39,280 nucleotides of DNA from Treponema zioleckii. GTDB lineage: Bacteria > Spirochaetota > Spirochaetia > Treponematales > Treponemataceae. The stretch is taken from positions 1 through 39,280 of the forward strand of contig NZ_JPUF01000038.1 of assembly GCF_014737315.1 (NCBI RefSeq), read 5' to 3'. The position numbers and the translations under genes were made by a program. Each line of letters starts with the position of its first letter. The stretch's first letter is position 1. This document shows, piece after piece, positions 8,175 through 16,483 of the stretch. The notes beneath the pieces were generated by a model. That model did no database searches. It was not told the DNA's origin and worked only from the letters and a program-made list of their open reading frames with translations.

Positions 8175-8708
8175 ATGAAAGCATTCGGTGGTTCAGTTCT
8201 ATTTTTGGATCGCTCTGACATTAACACAGACGAGATAATTCCTGCAAAATATCTCACAGAGATTTCAAAGCAGGCTCTCAAACCTTATCTCCTGGAGGAT
8301 TTGAAGCTTGATGGCTTTGATCCAAAACGTGATATTCCAGGAAAAAAGGTGATTATTACGCGCGAGAATTTCGGATGTGGTTCAAGCCGTGAACATGCTC
8401 CTTGGGCATTGGAAGTGAACGAGATTTATACTGTAATTGCTCCTAACTTTGCCCGAATTTTCCGCCAGAATATGTACAACTGTGGTCTTCTTGCGCTTGA
8501 TATGTCTAAAAAAGACATTGACGACATGTTCAAGAATTTTGGCAACAAAGAGACTGAATGTAAAATCGAGCAGAAAGAAGATGGCACATGGAAAGTTAAG
8601 CTCATTGCAGGAAGTCTTTCTATAAGCTACCCTTTCAAACTTGAAGGATTTGAGAAGGCTCTTATCGAAAATGAGGGCTGGATCGGATACGCTGAATCTA
8701 AATACTAA
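8175..8708 (+). CDS. leuD: 3-isopropylmalate dehydratase small subunit
   Basis: Swivel-domain subunit that completes the LeuCD hydro-lyase. Recognised by DRSDINTDEIIPAKYLT near the N-terminus, the NFGCGSSREHAPWAL substrate loop and the FARIFRQNMYNCGLL segment. 177 aa, close to the short LeuD type that pairs with short LeuC. AAGGAG lies 7 nt before the ATG. Same transcript as leuC, ending at the terminator at 8805. As with leuC, substrate assignment is by family only; the YNCGLL sequence near residue 104 is where specificity differs among relatives. Confidence 0.88.
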   Translation: MKAFGGSVLFLDRSDINTDEIIPAKYLTEISKQALKPYLLEDLKLDGFDPKRDIPGKKVIITRENFGCGSSREHAPWALEVNEIYTVIAPNFARIFRQNMYNCGLLALDMSKKDIDDMFKNFGNKETECKIEQKEDGTWKVKLIAGSLSISYPFKLEGFEKALIENEGWIGYAESKY

Positions 8709-8804
8709 TGGGAACCTTTAAAAATTTCAGTTTTTAGAAGGAACTTTAAAATTTTGTTAAGGCTGGCTTGAAAATATTTTTTGAGTTGAATTTTAACAAA
8801 AGCT

Positions 8805-8837
8805 TTGGGACTACCTATTAATTTTAGGTAGTCCCAA
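8805..8837. terminator. Bidirectional terminator between leuD and the DUF4340 gene
   Basis: Perfect 13-bp stem TTGGGACTACCTA / TAGGTAGTCCCAA with a 7-nt loop and A/T-rich flanks on both sides, between two convergent genes. It can serve both the leuCD message and the gene ending at 8844. Confidence 0.88.
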
Positions 8838-8843
8838 TTATTT

Positions 8844-9770
8844 TTAAAGTCCAAAAATCTCTTTTATTCTGTTGAAGGTCCAATTTGAAACTTCGCAAGC
8901 GTTTTTTTGCTGATTAAAAGCAAATTGCGCTTCTGTACTGTCAATTTTTGAAGGATAAACTTTTTTTGTGTAAAGATAATCGATTTCTGGATTGTCGCTT
9001 GCTTTATAAAAATCAATTTTTACGTACCTTCCGTTGCCGGACTGGGCTGTAATTGACGCAACTGGCGGCTCTGTGCCGATTGAGCTTTCTGAATTGATTT
9101 TTCCGTGGCGGAGCGATAAAAGGTCATGCGATTTTGCGCCAAAATCCTCGTTGTCTGAGGAAAGTGTTTTGGTTTTGCCTTCAATCGAAAGCGTCACTTG
9201 AGTTAGATTTTCAATTTCCGTAAAAATTTCACCGATTCCCCAGTAATTTATGTCGGTCGTAAGAAATTGCTGAAAAGAATTTTCCGTTTCGTAAGCAGAA
9301 TCAGTTGTAATCGTTCGTAAGGCGAGCCTATTTGTGATACTGTTTTGCACTCCAAAGTATGATTTTGTATACACCCTGTCACTTTTTTTAGCAAAGGTGA
9401 TTTTTGTTGCGTTTTCTTCACCGAGGGAAAGTTGTTCCCAACTGGTTTTGCCTGCAGAAATTTTATAAAGATTTCTGATTTTTGTGGCTTCGTCTAAAAG
9501 TGAATCAACTATTTTATTTTCTGCAAGAATTGTTGTATCGTCGGATATTGCAAGCCAAAATTCTCCGGATTTCTCAAGAGCAATTTTTTTTCCGTCTTTT
9601 TCGATAGAAATAGAATCTACAGTGTTTCTGTACTGCGGATTTAAAAGAGCCGATTTAAACGGTTTTGGGAGACTTTTTCCGTTTTTTGGAAGAAAAATCG
9701 CAAATGCAAAAAGTATGGCACCAATTCCGCACACAAAATACAGGATTCTGTTTATTTGCTTTACTTTCAT
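8844..9770 (-). CDS. DUF4340-like protein of a Gld-type ABC system
   Basis: Membrane-anchored protein with one N-terminal transmembrane segment (ILYFVCGIGAILFAFAIF) and an extracytoplasmic beta-rich region. The pattern 'VDSISIEKDGKKIALEKSGEFWLA' followed by a residue-by-residue energy-minimum-like repeat is the DUF4340 signature. DUF4340 genes regularly follow the GldG-type subunit of ABC systems, and here it abuts it directly (stop at 9771). 308 aa. Third gene of the minus-strand operon ATPase, permease, DUF4340. The function is unknown, perhaps handling of an envelope polymer. Confidence 0.72.
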   Translation of the reverse strand: MKVKQINRILYFVCGIGAILFAFAIFLPKNGKSLPKPFKSALLNPQYRNTVDSISIEKDGKKIALEKSGEFWLAISDDTTILAENKIVDSLLDEATKIRNLYKISAGKTSWEQLSLGEENATKITFAKKSDRVYTKSYFGVQNSITNRLALRTITTDSAYETENSFQQFLTTDINYWGIGEIFTEIENLTQVTLSIEGKTKTLSSDNEDFGAKSHDLLSLRHGKINSESSIGTEPPVASITAQSGNGRYVKIDFYKASDNPEIDYLYTKKVYPSKIDSTEAQFAFNQQKNACEVSNWTFNRIKEIFGL

Positions 9771-11993
9771 TTATCTATATCTCCGTCTGATTTGGAAAAT
9801 TATGAACCACGCTGCAAAAATCACAGGAATAACAAAGAATGTGATGATTATGGTTATGATTCGTGCGCTTAAAAATTCATCTTCCTCGGTGATTTTGTAA
9901 AGTGTCGTATTTGGCTGCGATTTTTCCATGAGTTCTGCAATTTCGGCATCTCCGCGGAGTTTTAAAAGCTGCGAAGTCAAAAAATCGAAATTCCGCGAGT
10001 CAACACGATTTTCTTCAGAAATCATCATTGTTGTAGAGTAATCAAGAAAATTTTGGTCGCCTACAACGACAACTTTTGCTTTTGATTTTCCAGGTTCATA
10101 GTATCCAGAAATTTCTTGCGCGATTCCTGCAAGAACGAATTTTGACTCGCTCTGCCCTGCTTCGCCCGCAGTTTTTTGGATTGAGAAAGGGTCAACCAAA
10201 AAAGGCACGTTCTGACTGCCTGATTCTTTTTGAAGCCAAGCGTGGCTTGATGTCTCTAAAAGCGGTTTTACAGCTCCGTAAGGCGTGATTGGGCTTGCCC
10301 AAAAAACAGTTGCGCCTTGTATGCAATCGCTAGAGGGAAGTACGGAAACCCACAGAGGATAATTGAGTGTTATATATTGCAAGTTGTTTTTGTCATTCGA
10401 TTCCATTTTAATCGTTGCAGAAGAAATGTCCTGCACTAACGAATTGTCGAATGCGAATCCCCATGATTTTAGGACTGGAATAAAATTGTCGTCCGTGTTT
10501 CGGGTGATGTTCCATTTTTCGTCGATAGAAAATGGCGATGTTGTTATAAAAGCAGGAATTCCGCGTTTTACGGCTTTTTCGATTTCTATACAAGTTTCTT
10601 CCGAAAGTTTTGAAGAGCCTAAAATCAGAAGTTCGTCGCTAGGACTTAGCTCAGGGAGGATATGAAGCATCTCTCGTTCATCTTTTAAAAGATAAACATG
10701 AAATCCGCGTTGAGCCAAAAGTGGTTCGATAATGCTGTAGTCAAATTCAAAACTTCTTTCGTTTCCATTCAGCACGAAAATATTGCGGGTTTGCCCGGTG
10801 ATAAGTTCCTGCACTCGCTGGCTCAAATCATACTCAAGGGACTGTGGATTTATTATGAACGGAATTAAAGTTTGTTTTTCTAGGTACTGAATCAAAATCG
10901 CTGAGTAAACCGTTATGTATTCAGTTTTTGTGCCAGTTTGATTCTTGAGTTGCTGGCCTTGCACTCCAAGAGAAGCTAAGCGCTCGGGTGAGGCTTTTTC
11001 GAGAGTAAAAGTTATGTTTGGACTGACAGCACTGTAATCCTGCAAATACTCGGCAATATCGCTGGTTTGTGGATAAAAGTCCTTTAGTTCTTTTGAGCGA
11101 AAATAAGTGATTCTCAGCGGTTCTTCAAGATTGTCGATGATTTGCCGGCTGGTTTTTGAAACGGAAAACTTTTTTGATTCCGAAAAATCTTCCCTAAAAT
11201 AAAATCGTGAGAAGCTAAAACCAAAAAAGAAAATTGAAAGCGAAAAGAGAAAAACTGTAATCCTGTTTATTTTGCGTTCAAGTCGCTTGTATTCCACTGC
11301 AACCGACAAAAGAATCAGAACCAAAGAAATCAGAAAATAATAAACGATGTTTCGTGAATCCAAAATTCCTTTTCCGCTTGCGTCAAAATGCCATGCAAAG
11401 CTGATTTTTTGCATAAAAGTTGCAAGAAAAGAATTCGTTTTTATGTAAAGCGGAATAAGATGAATAAAGTTTGTTACCGTAAGTATTGCCACTGTTACAA
11501 AAAGCGGAATTGCCGGCGAATATGGCAACAACGAAAAAAGAAAAATTGCAAGCGATACAGATGTAAAAGCGTACAAACAAAGTCCGATGTAGCCTGTAAT
11601 GAGTTGTCCAAAATCAACGTCGCCGAAAAAACTCACTGAAAACGGAATTACCAAAAGAAATAAAAGCGAAACCGCATAAGCTGAAAATCCCGCAAGATTC
11701 AAGGCGAGAAATCTTTTAAAAGACGAAATTGGTAACGAATCTTCCGTTATAAAAGGTCTTAAACGCAAGACCAAAAGCGGAATAACGATGACCGAAACGT
11801 ATGGAACTGCATTGAAAAAACTTCGCAAATCCGTTGAGCCAATATCCGTGACAAAGAATTTTGAAGTAAAGTAAAACCGAAAGGCGCAAAAAAGAACCAC
11901 AATTATGGAAGAAACATAAAAAAGTGGGTCAATCAAAAATGAATACAATAATGATTTGTAGAATGAAGAGAATTTTTTCATTTTATTTTCCAT
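9771..11993 (-). CDS. Fused ABC-2 permease and GldG-type protein
   Basis: Single polypeptide that joins what are usually two proteins. Residues 1-240 hold an ABC-2-type permease with about six transmembrane segments (for example VVLFCAFRFYF, VIVIPLLVLRL, LFLLVIPFSVSF). From about residue 250 a seventh segment leads to a large GldG-like extracytoplasmic domain (ITYFRSKELKDFYPQTSDIAEYL, then FVLNGNERSFEFDY), closed by a C-terminal transmembrane helix and basic tail. 740 aa. Gld-type systems are known from gliding Bacteroidota, but homologues with no gliding role occur in spirochaetes. The start is uncertain: no strong ribosome-binding site precedes the ATG at 11993 or the one four codons later. 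Confidence 0.75.
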   Translation of the reverse strand: MENKMKKFSSFYKSLLYSFLIDPLFYVSSIIVVLFCAFRFYFTSKFFVTDIGSTDLRSFFNAVPYVSVIVIPLLVLRLRPFITEDSLPISSFKRFLALNLAGFSAYAVSLLFLLVIPFSVSFFGDVDFGQLITGYIGLCLYAFTSVSLAIFLFSLLPYSPAIPLFVTVAILTVTNFIHLIPLYIKTNSFLATFMQKISFAWHFDASGKGILDSRNIVYYFLISLVLILLSVAVEYKRLERKINRITVFLFSLSIFFFGFSFSRFYFREDFSESKKFSVSKTSRQIIDNLEEPLRITYFRSKELKDFYPQTSDIAEYLQDYSAVSPNITFTLEKASPERLASLGVQGQQLKNQTGTKTEYITVYSAILIQYLEKQTLIPFIINPQSLEYDLSQRVQELITGQTRNIFVLNGNERSFEFDYSIIEPLLAQRGFHVYLLKDEREMLHILPELSPSDELLILGSSKLSEETCIEIEKAVKRGIPAFITTSPFSIDEKWNITRNTDDNFIPVLKSWGFAFDNSLVQDISSATIKMESNDKNNLQYITLNYPLWVSVLPSSDCIQGATVFWASPITPYGAVKPLLETSSHAWLQKESGSQNVPFLVDPFSIQKTAGEAGQSESKFVLAGIAQEISGYYEPGKSKAKVVVVGDQNFLDYSTTMMISEENRVDSRNFDFLTSQLLKLRGDAEIAELMEKSQPNTTLYKITEEDEFLSARIITIIITFFVIPVIFAAWFIIFQIRRRYR

Positions 11994-12006
11994 TTAATTA
12001 CGATTT

Positions 12007-12720
12007 TTACTGCACTGTAAGCTTAAAAAATGCATCTTCCAGTGTTTTGCAACCAGTTTTAGTTTTGATTGATTCGGCAGTTCCCGAAGCGACAAGTTTT
12101 CCCTTGTTGATTATAAAAATGCTGTCACAAAGCGCGTCAACTTCCTGCATCAAGTGGGTTGAAAGCAGAATCGTATGATTTTCTTTTAGCGAGTTGACAA
12201 GTTTTCGCATACGGACGATTTGTGCCGGGTCAAGTCCGCTGGCCGGCTCGTCGAGAACTAAAACCGGCGGATTGTGAATTAGTGCCTGCGCGAAGTTTAC
12301 GCGTTCTTTTTGGCCTTTTGAAAGCTGGCGTATTTTTTTGTGCAAGATTTCGTCTAAATCACATTGTTTACGCACTCGGTTGATTGCATCGAGTTTTTCT
12401 TTTGCTGAAAGTGCGTGCAAATCCGCAATTTGCGAAAGATATTCACTCACAAAATATTCGCCAGGAAGATTTTCTTGCTCGGTTACAAAACCCGTAAGCG
12501 TGCGGATTAGCTCAGCTTCTTCGCTTGCGTCGTAGCCGTTTACCAAAACCTTTCCGGAGCTTGCAAAGTGACGTGCGCAAACTGCTTTTAGGATTGTCGT
12601 CTTGCCAGCGCCGTTAGGTCCCAAAAGTCCTGTGATTTTACCGAATTCACATTTTATTGAAAAATTACTTACGGCTGTAAAGCTTTTGTAATTTTTTGAA
12701 AAACCTATTAATTCAATCAT
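12007..12720 (-). CDS. ABC transporter ATP-binding protein (Gld/ABC-2 type)
   Basis: Cytoplasmic ATPase that powers the adjacent permease. Walker A GPNGAGKTT (34-42), Q-loop near TEQEN (80-84), signature LSKGQ (133-137), Walker B LVLDEP (154-159) followed by ASGLDP, and the switch His189. 237 aa. It starts the operon: permease/GldG begins 13 nt after its stop, then DUF4340. By analogy with GldA, NatA and CcmA-like ATPases it drives an exporter. The substrate cannot be deduced. Confidence 0.9.
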   Translation of the reverse strand: MIELIGFSKNYKSFTAVSNFSIKCEFGKITGLLGPNGAGKTTILKAVCARHFASSGKVLVNGYDASEEAELIRTLTGFVTEQENLPGEYFVSEYLSQIADLHALSAKEKLDAINRVRKQCDLDEILHKKIRQLSKGQKERVNFAQALIHNPPVLVLDEPASGLDPAQIVRMRKLVNSLKENHTILLSTHLMQEVDALCDSIFIINKGKLVASGTAESIKTKTGCKTLEDAFFKLTVQ

Positions 12721-12740
12721 TTTTGTGTCTAAATTTGCCT

Positions 12741-13667
12741 TTAGTCGATATAAGGAATATCAAAAATCATGCGGTCTTTAGAAAGCTGTGCGTTCGGATA
12801 AACTTCTTTTGCCTGCTCCAAAAGCAATTCGAGATTCTTGTCGTTGTAGCGCGGGCTGTAATGGATAAGAGCCATTCGTTTTGCCTGTGAGTCTTTCGCG
12901 ATTGTGGCAGCCTGACGACTTGTCATGTGCTTTTTTTCGCGTGCTTGGTCTTCGCAGTCATCGGCGAACATGCCTTCGCAAATCAAAAGGTCGCTGTTTT
13001 GAACTTCCTTAGCAATAGAAGGAAGATACATCGTGTCGGTTACAAACGAAAATTTTCGTCCGTGGCGTTTTTCGCCCATAACGTCTTCTGGTGTAACGGT
13101 TTTGCCTGTTGCTGACTGAACGCTTTCTCCTTTTTGGAGTTTTCCCCACAAAGGTCCAATCGGAACATTGAGTTCACGGGCTTTTTCTGGATTGAATTCG
13201 CCCGGTCGGTCTTTTTCTTCGAGCGTGTAGCCTACGCAGGTTTTTGTGTGCTGGAGCGGGAATGCTCGCACTGTAAAGTCTTCTCCCTCATGAACGATGC
13301 ACGGTGCCGTAATTTCTTTTACGATAACAGGATAGTTTATGTACATGTCAAGAACTTTGCGGCTTGTCTCAACGTACTCGGCGATTTTTGGCGGTCCGTA
13401 AATATAAAGCGGTTCCGTGCGGTCTACTTGCGCGTTGAGCATCATAATTCCTGGTAAGCCAGTAACGTGGTCAGCATGAGTGTGCGAAATGAATATTGCG
13501 TCAATTTTTTTCCATTTAAGGTTAAGTCGTTTTAATGAAACTTGGGTTCCTTCGCCGCAGTCAAAAAGAAATAAGTCACCGTCGCGGCGGAGCAAAACGG
13601 ATGTTAAATGTCGGTAAGGCAACGGCATCATTCCGCCGCAGCCCAAAATGAAAGCTTCTAAATTCAT
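12741..13667 (-). CDS. rnz: Ribonuclease Z
   Basis: Metallo-beta-lactamase-fold nuclease that removes 3' trailers from tRNA precursors. Zinc ligands His62, His64, Asp66 and His67 lie in SHTHADH; further ligands are in LQHTK, the VTDT Asp and the LIHYSPRY His near the C-terminus. The N-terminal GCGGMMP and FDCGEGTQ segments are typical of RNase Z. 308 aa, standard for the short form. It stands 20 nt upstream of the ABC ATPase gene on the same strand and may share its transcript. Confidence 0.93.
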   Translation of the reverse strand: MNLEAFILGCGGMMPLPYRHLTSVLLRRDGDLFLFDCGEGTQVSLKRLNLKWKKIDAIFISHTHADHVTGLPGIMMLNAQVDRTEPLYIYGPPKIAEYVETSRKVLDMYINYPVIVKEITAPCIVHEGEDFTVRAFPLQHTKTCVGYTLEEKDRPGEFNPEKARELNVPIGPLWGKLQKGESVQSATGKTVTPEDVMGEKRHGRKFSFVTDTMYLPSIAKEVQNSDLLICEGMFADDCEDQAREKKHMTSRQAATIAKDSQAKRMALIHYSPRYNDKNLELLLEQAKEVYPNAQLSKDRMIFDIPYID

Positions 13668-13720
13668 AAGACTTTGAATTTACACGAAAAAAGGAGAAGT
13701 TACAATTAGAGCAAAAGTGA

Positions 13721-13987
13721 TTATTGCTTTTGCAGCGATTCAAGCTGTTCTTTTGTAAGTTCGTCTGGATTTATATCGGCTGTGGAGTGGTCTACGATTC
13801 CTGTTTCAATTTCTTTGAGGAAGGCTTCGTCCGGGTATTTTTGTATAAAATATTCGTTCTCGGAGTCTGGAACATCTGCGGCATTTAAGTGCACGGTTTC
13901 GTTTTGTGTTTTAGCCTGTTCTTTTTTACAAGAAATCATTGCCGCACAAAAAATGAGTCCTGCGATTAAAAAAAATACTCTTTTCAT
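13721..13987 (-). CDS. Small lipoprotein
   Basis: 88-aa protein with a lipoprotein signal: MKRVFFLIAGLIFCAAMISCKKE, the probable lipidated Cys at about residue 20. The mature part is short, acidic and helical (NEYFIQKYPDEAFLKEI), with no family I recognise. I chose the ATG at 13987 because GGGAGG lies 8 nt upstream; the frame stays open to 14344 but that part has no sign of coding. Its 7-bp hairpin at the stop codon could help termination. Confidence 0.72.
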   Translation of the reverse strand: MKRVFFLIAGLIFCAAMISCKKEQAKTQNETVHLNAADVPDSENEYFIQKYPDEAFLKEIETGIVDHSTADINPDELTKEQLESLQKQ

Positions 13988-14132
13988 AGAATTGCCTCCC
14001 AATTTATGAACTGCGCAACAGTATATCAGATTTTGGAAAATCGGCAAACCGAGTTTTTGAACTTTACTCATAAATCTTCTCACCTGTTGAATCAGACTTA
14101 TGGAATCGATAGAATCAAGCAAAGAGATTTTT

Positions 14133-14768
14133 ATGAAAACTGATGAAAAAAAAATAGATGATGAACTTTTTGAAAAGCGGGAATCGGCGGTAAAGACTTT
14201 GCTTTCCACAATTCCGACTGAAAATCCGGAGCGCGAGGGCCTTTTGGAAACTCCAGCGCGTGTTGCAAAAATGTACAACGAACTTTTTAGCGGATATTCG
14301 ATGAACCCGCACGAGATTTTGTCAAAGCAGTTTGACGCAAGCAATTGGAAAGGTGTCGATTCTTGTGATGAAGACGGTTATGGCTGCAATATGAACGGAA
14401 TTGTAATCGTAAAGGACATTTCGTTTTATAGTCAGTGCGAGCATCACATGGTGCCATTCTTCGGAAAGGTGCATATTGCTTACATGCCAAAAGACAAAGT
14501 TGTGGGCTTGAGCAAAATGGCTCGCCTTGTTGAGTGCTTTGCTCGTCGGCTTCAGATACAGGAGCGTTTTACGAATCAAATAGCTGACAGTCTGTACAAA
14601 GAACTTGATGCAAAAGGCGTTATGGTAATTGTAAAAGCCACTCACATGTGCATGGTTATGCGCGGAGTAAAGAATCAGACTGCGGAAACCGTTACGAATG
14701 CCTTTCGCGGAGATTTTGCAACCGATCGTGACGCGCGAAAAGAAGCGCAGTATCTTATGAGCCTGTAA
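14133..14768 (+). CDS. folE: GTP cyclohydrolase I
   Basis: Homodecameric zinc enzyme that converts GTP to 7,8-dihydroneopterin triphosphate, the first step toward folate and related pterins. Motifs: the SQCEHHMVPFFGKVHIAY active-site region with Cys and His zinc ligands, LSKMARLVECFARRLQIQER, and the late HMCMVMRG with the second zinc Cys. I chose the ATG at 14133 (211 aa, AAAGAG about 6 nt upstream); the ATG at 14100 would add 11 residues but lacks a ribosome-binding site. No other folate gene is adjacent. Confidence 0.93.
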   Translation: MKTDEKKIDDELFEKRESAVKTLLSTIPTENPEREGLLETPARVAKMYNELFSGYSMNPHEILSKQFDASNWKGVDSCDEDGYGCNMNGIVIVKDISFYSQCEHHMVPFFGKVHIAYMPKDKVVGLSKMARLVECFARRLQIQERFTNQIADSLYKELDAKGVMVIVKATHMCMVMRGVKNQTAETVTNAFRGDFATDRDARKEAQYLMSL

Positions 14769-14781
14769 AGTGCGCGAGACT

Positions 14782-14827
14782 GGATATAATGATATATTGA
14801 TGTATCTTAAGATATACCATTATATCC
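14782..14827. terminator. Long AT-rich hairpin between convergent folE and the HAD-methyltransferase gene
   Basis: Perfect 10-bp outer arms GGATATAATG / CATTATATCC around a further self-complementary TATCTTAAGATA. It lies between the ends of two convergent genes. There is no strong T-run, so terminator function is likely but not certain. Confidence 0.5.
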
Positions 14828-14860
14828 CCACTCAATTATCGGAAAGTTTTCTTTTGTGTT

Positions 14861-16147
14861 TTATAGCTTTTTTCTTTTGCTTATAGAAACACCGTCGCCG
14901 ACTTTGAAAAACTCCGTATCAAATTCTTGGTTGTTCTTTAAAAAATCAATGTATTTCCTGATTTTTTTTACGAGTTTTATAGTGCTGTAGTTGTGCGTAA
15001 GACTCAAATCTTCCACCATTCCGTGGAACGAAAGATTGTCGCTTACGATTACACCGTTTTCTGTGAGCTGATTTTTGAATTTTTCAAAGAATTTTGTGTA
15101 TTGGGCTTTTGCGGCATCTATAAAAATCAAGTCGAATTCGCCTGGAATTTCGTAAGTCAACGCGTCTCCGTGAAAAATCGTAATTCTGTCGGTTAGGTTG
15201 TTGTCTTTAAAATTCGAGCAGGCCGCCATATAGCGCTCGTAGTCTATTTCGATTGTTGTGACTTTAATGTCATTAGAAAGTTTGGCGAATTTTATTGATG
15301 AATAGCCAATTGCTGAGCCGATTTCAAGAATATTTTTGATGTTGTGTTTTTTTATGTAGTCACAAATAAACTCACTTCCCGCTTCCTGCATAATCGGAAC
15401 TTCGTTTTTCATGGCGAATTTTTTAATCCACGAATTTTCGCCTTCATCATCCATAGAAAGAATATCGATGAACTTTTCAATTTCGCTCGCAACCGAAAAA
15501 GATAAGTCCGCATTTTCTTTGACAAGTTCTTCTGTGTTGCCAAGCCCGCCCCTGCATGCAACGGTCTTGCAGCCGTAGGCTTTTCCTGCCTGAATGTCAA
15601 CTTTGCTGTCGCCAATCATAATTACGTTTTCGGCAGTATAGTTTGTGCCGTATTTTTCGTTGATTTTTGCGACGGTGAATTCGAGTCCTTCTGGAGACGG
15701 CTTCATGTGCGTAATTTCGTCCGGGCCTGTGATAAAATCGAAATATTTTGCAACATCAAAGTGTTCAAGAATCAGCTTCGCAATTTTTGAAGGCTTGTTC
15801 GTAAGCATTCCAATTTTTTTGTTTTTTTCTTTGAGTGTTTTTAAAAGCTCTCTGATTCCTGCGTAAAGCTTGGTTTTTACTACGGCGTGGGAATAATAAT
15901 ATTCAAGGTAGAATTTTAGGATTTCATCGAGTTTTTCAGTTTTGCTTTCGTCAAAATGATTTTTTGTTGAATATTTCAATGCCCGAAGAATCAGCATTTT
16001 TGCACCGTTTCCGATAAAACTCATAACGTTTTCGAATGGGACTGGCCAGTAACCAAAATGCTCAAATGTGGCGTTCACTGCGTCTGCAATATCTTCGCCG
16101 GAATCTATAATTACTCCGTCGCAATCAAAAAGATAAACTTCAATCAT
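14861..16147 (-). CDS. HAD phosphatase fused to a TrmR-type O-methyltransferase
   Basis: Two-domain enzyme. Residues 1-215 are a HAD-superfamily hydrolase of the phosphoglycolate phosphatase type: nucleophile motif FDCDGVIID (Asp8, Asp10), the MLTNKPS motif II and the GDSKVDIQAG motif IV. From about residue 230 comes a class I SAM methyltransferase: NEVPIMQEAGSEFI, then ILEIGSAIGYSSIKF, TTIEIDYERY and LIFIDAAKAQY. This second half is most like TrmR/YrrM, which methylates 5-hydroxyuridine at tRNA position 34, and other O-methyltransferase family 3 enzymes. GGAGGA lies about 5 nt before the ATG. Each half has the full length of a stand-alone enzyme. How the two activities relate is unknown. An inverted-repeat element begins 22 nt upstream. 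Confidence 0.85.
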   Translation of the reverse strand: MIEVYLFDCDGVIIDSGEDIADAVNATFEHFGYWPVPFENVMSFIGNGAKMLILRALKYSTKNHFDESKTEKLDEILKFYLEYYYSHAVVKTKLYAGIRELLKTLKEKNKKIGMLTNKPSKIAKLILEHFDVAKYFDFITGPDEITHMKPSPEGLEFTVAKINEKYGTNYTAENVIMIGDSKVDIQAGKAYGCKTVACRGGLGNTEELVKENADLSFSVASEIEKFIDILSMDDEGENSWIKKFAMKNEVPIMQEAGSEFICDYIKKHNIKNILEIGSAIGYSSIKFAKLSNDIKVTTIEIDYERYMAACSNFKDNNLTDRITIFHGDALTYEIPGEFDLIFIDAAKAQYTKFFEKFKNQLTENGVIVSDNLSFHGMVEDLSLTHNYSTIKLVKKIRKYIDFLKNNQEFDTEFFKVGDGVSISKRKKL

Positions 16148-16168
16148 TATTCCTCCCCCGTTAATTTT

Positions 16169-16370
16169 AGGGATTCCGCATTATGAACTTGTAAATGCAA
16201 AAAAATTGTCTGCACTACCGCGAAAAAAACGTTTTTGTTCACGCGGTGCAAGGTGCAAGGAAAATTATTGACGCCGCAAGGCGACTCACCTTGCAAACGT
16301 TCACAAAAGCCGTTTTTTCGCTCTCGTTCCGACAATTTTTTTAGTCTGCTTGTAATAATGCGGAGTCCCT
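16169..16370. repeat. 202-bp imperfect inverted-repeat element
   Basis: Terminal arms AGGGATTCCGCATTAT and ATAATGCGGAGTCCCT pair at 15 of 16 positions. Further inside, AAAAAAATTGTC-like, GCGAAAAAA/TTTTTTCGC and GCAAGGTG/CACCTTGC pairs continue the symmetry toward the centre, so the whole element can fold into one long hairpin. It has no convincing reading frame (the open frame across it is a by-product of the fold). It looks like a MITE or a structured non-coding RNA, between divergently transcribed genes. Confidence 0.7.
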
Positions 16371-16384
16371 ATCATTAATTTAAC

Positions 16385-16418
16385 TTGATGTTGAATCTAG
16401 GGAATTCTATGATACAAT
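16385..16418 (+). promoter_or_regulatory. Promoter (two overlapping candidates) for the 16484 gene
   Basis: TTGATG-17 nt-TATGAT (16385-16413) and TTGAAT-16 nt-TACAAT (16391-16418) overlap. Each has a 5-of-6 -10 box and a 4-of-6 -35 box. They lie just after the inverted-repeat element. Confidence 0.6.
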
Positions 16419-16483
16419 CAATAAGAAAACCTTTAAACCCTACTGAATTTTGTAAAATTTAATAGAAGAGCGAATGTGGAGTT

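Noticed and set aside
16147-16335. Open frame of about 62 codons across the inverted-repeat element
   Set aside because: It is a by-product of the palindrome, has no ribosome-binding site of its own and shows no protein-like sequence.
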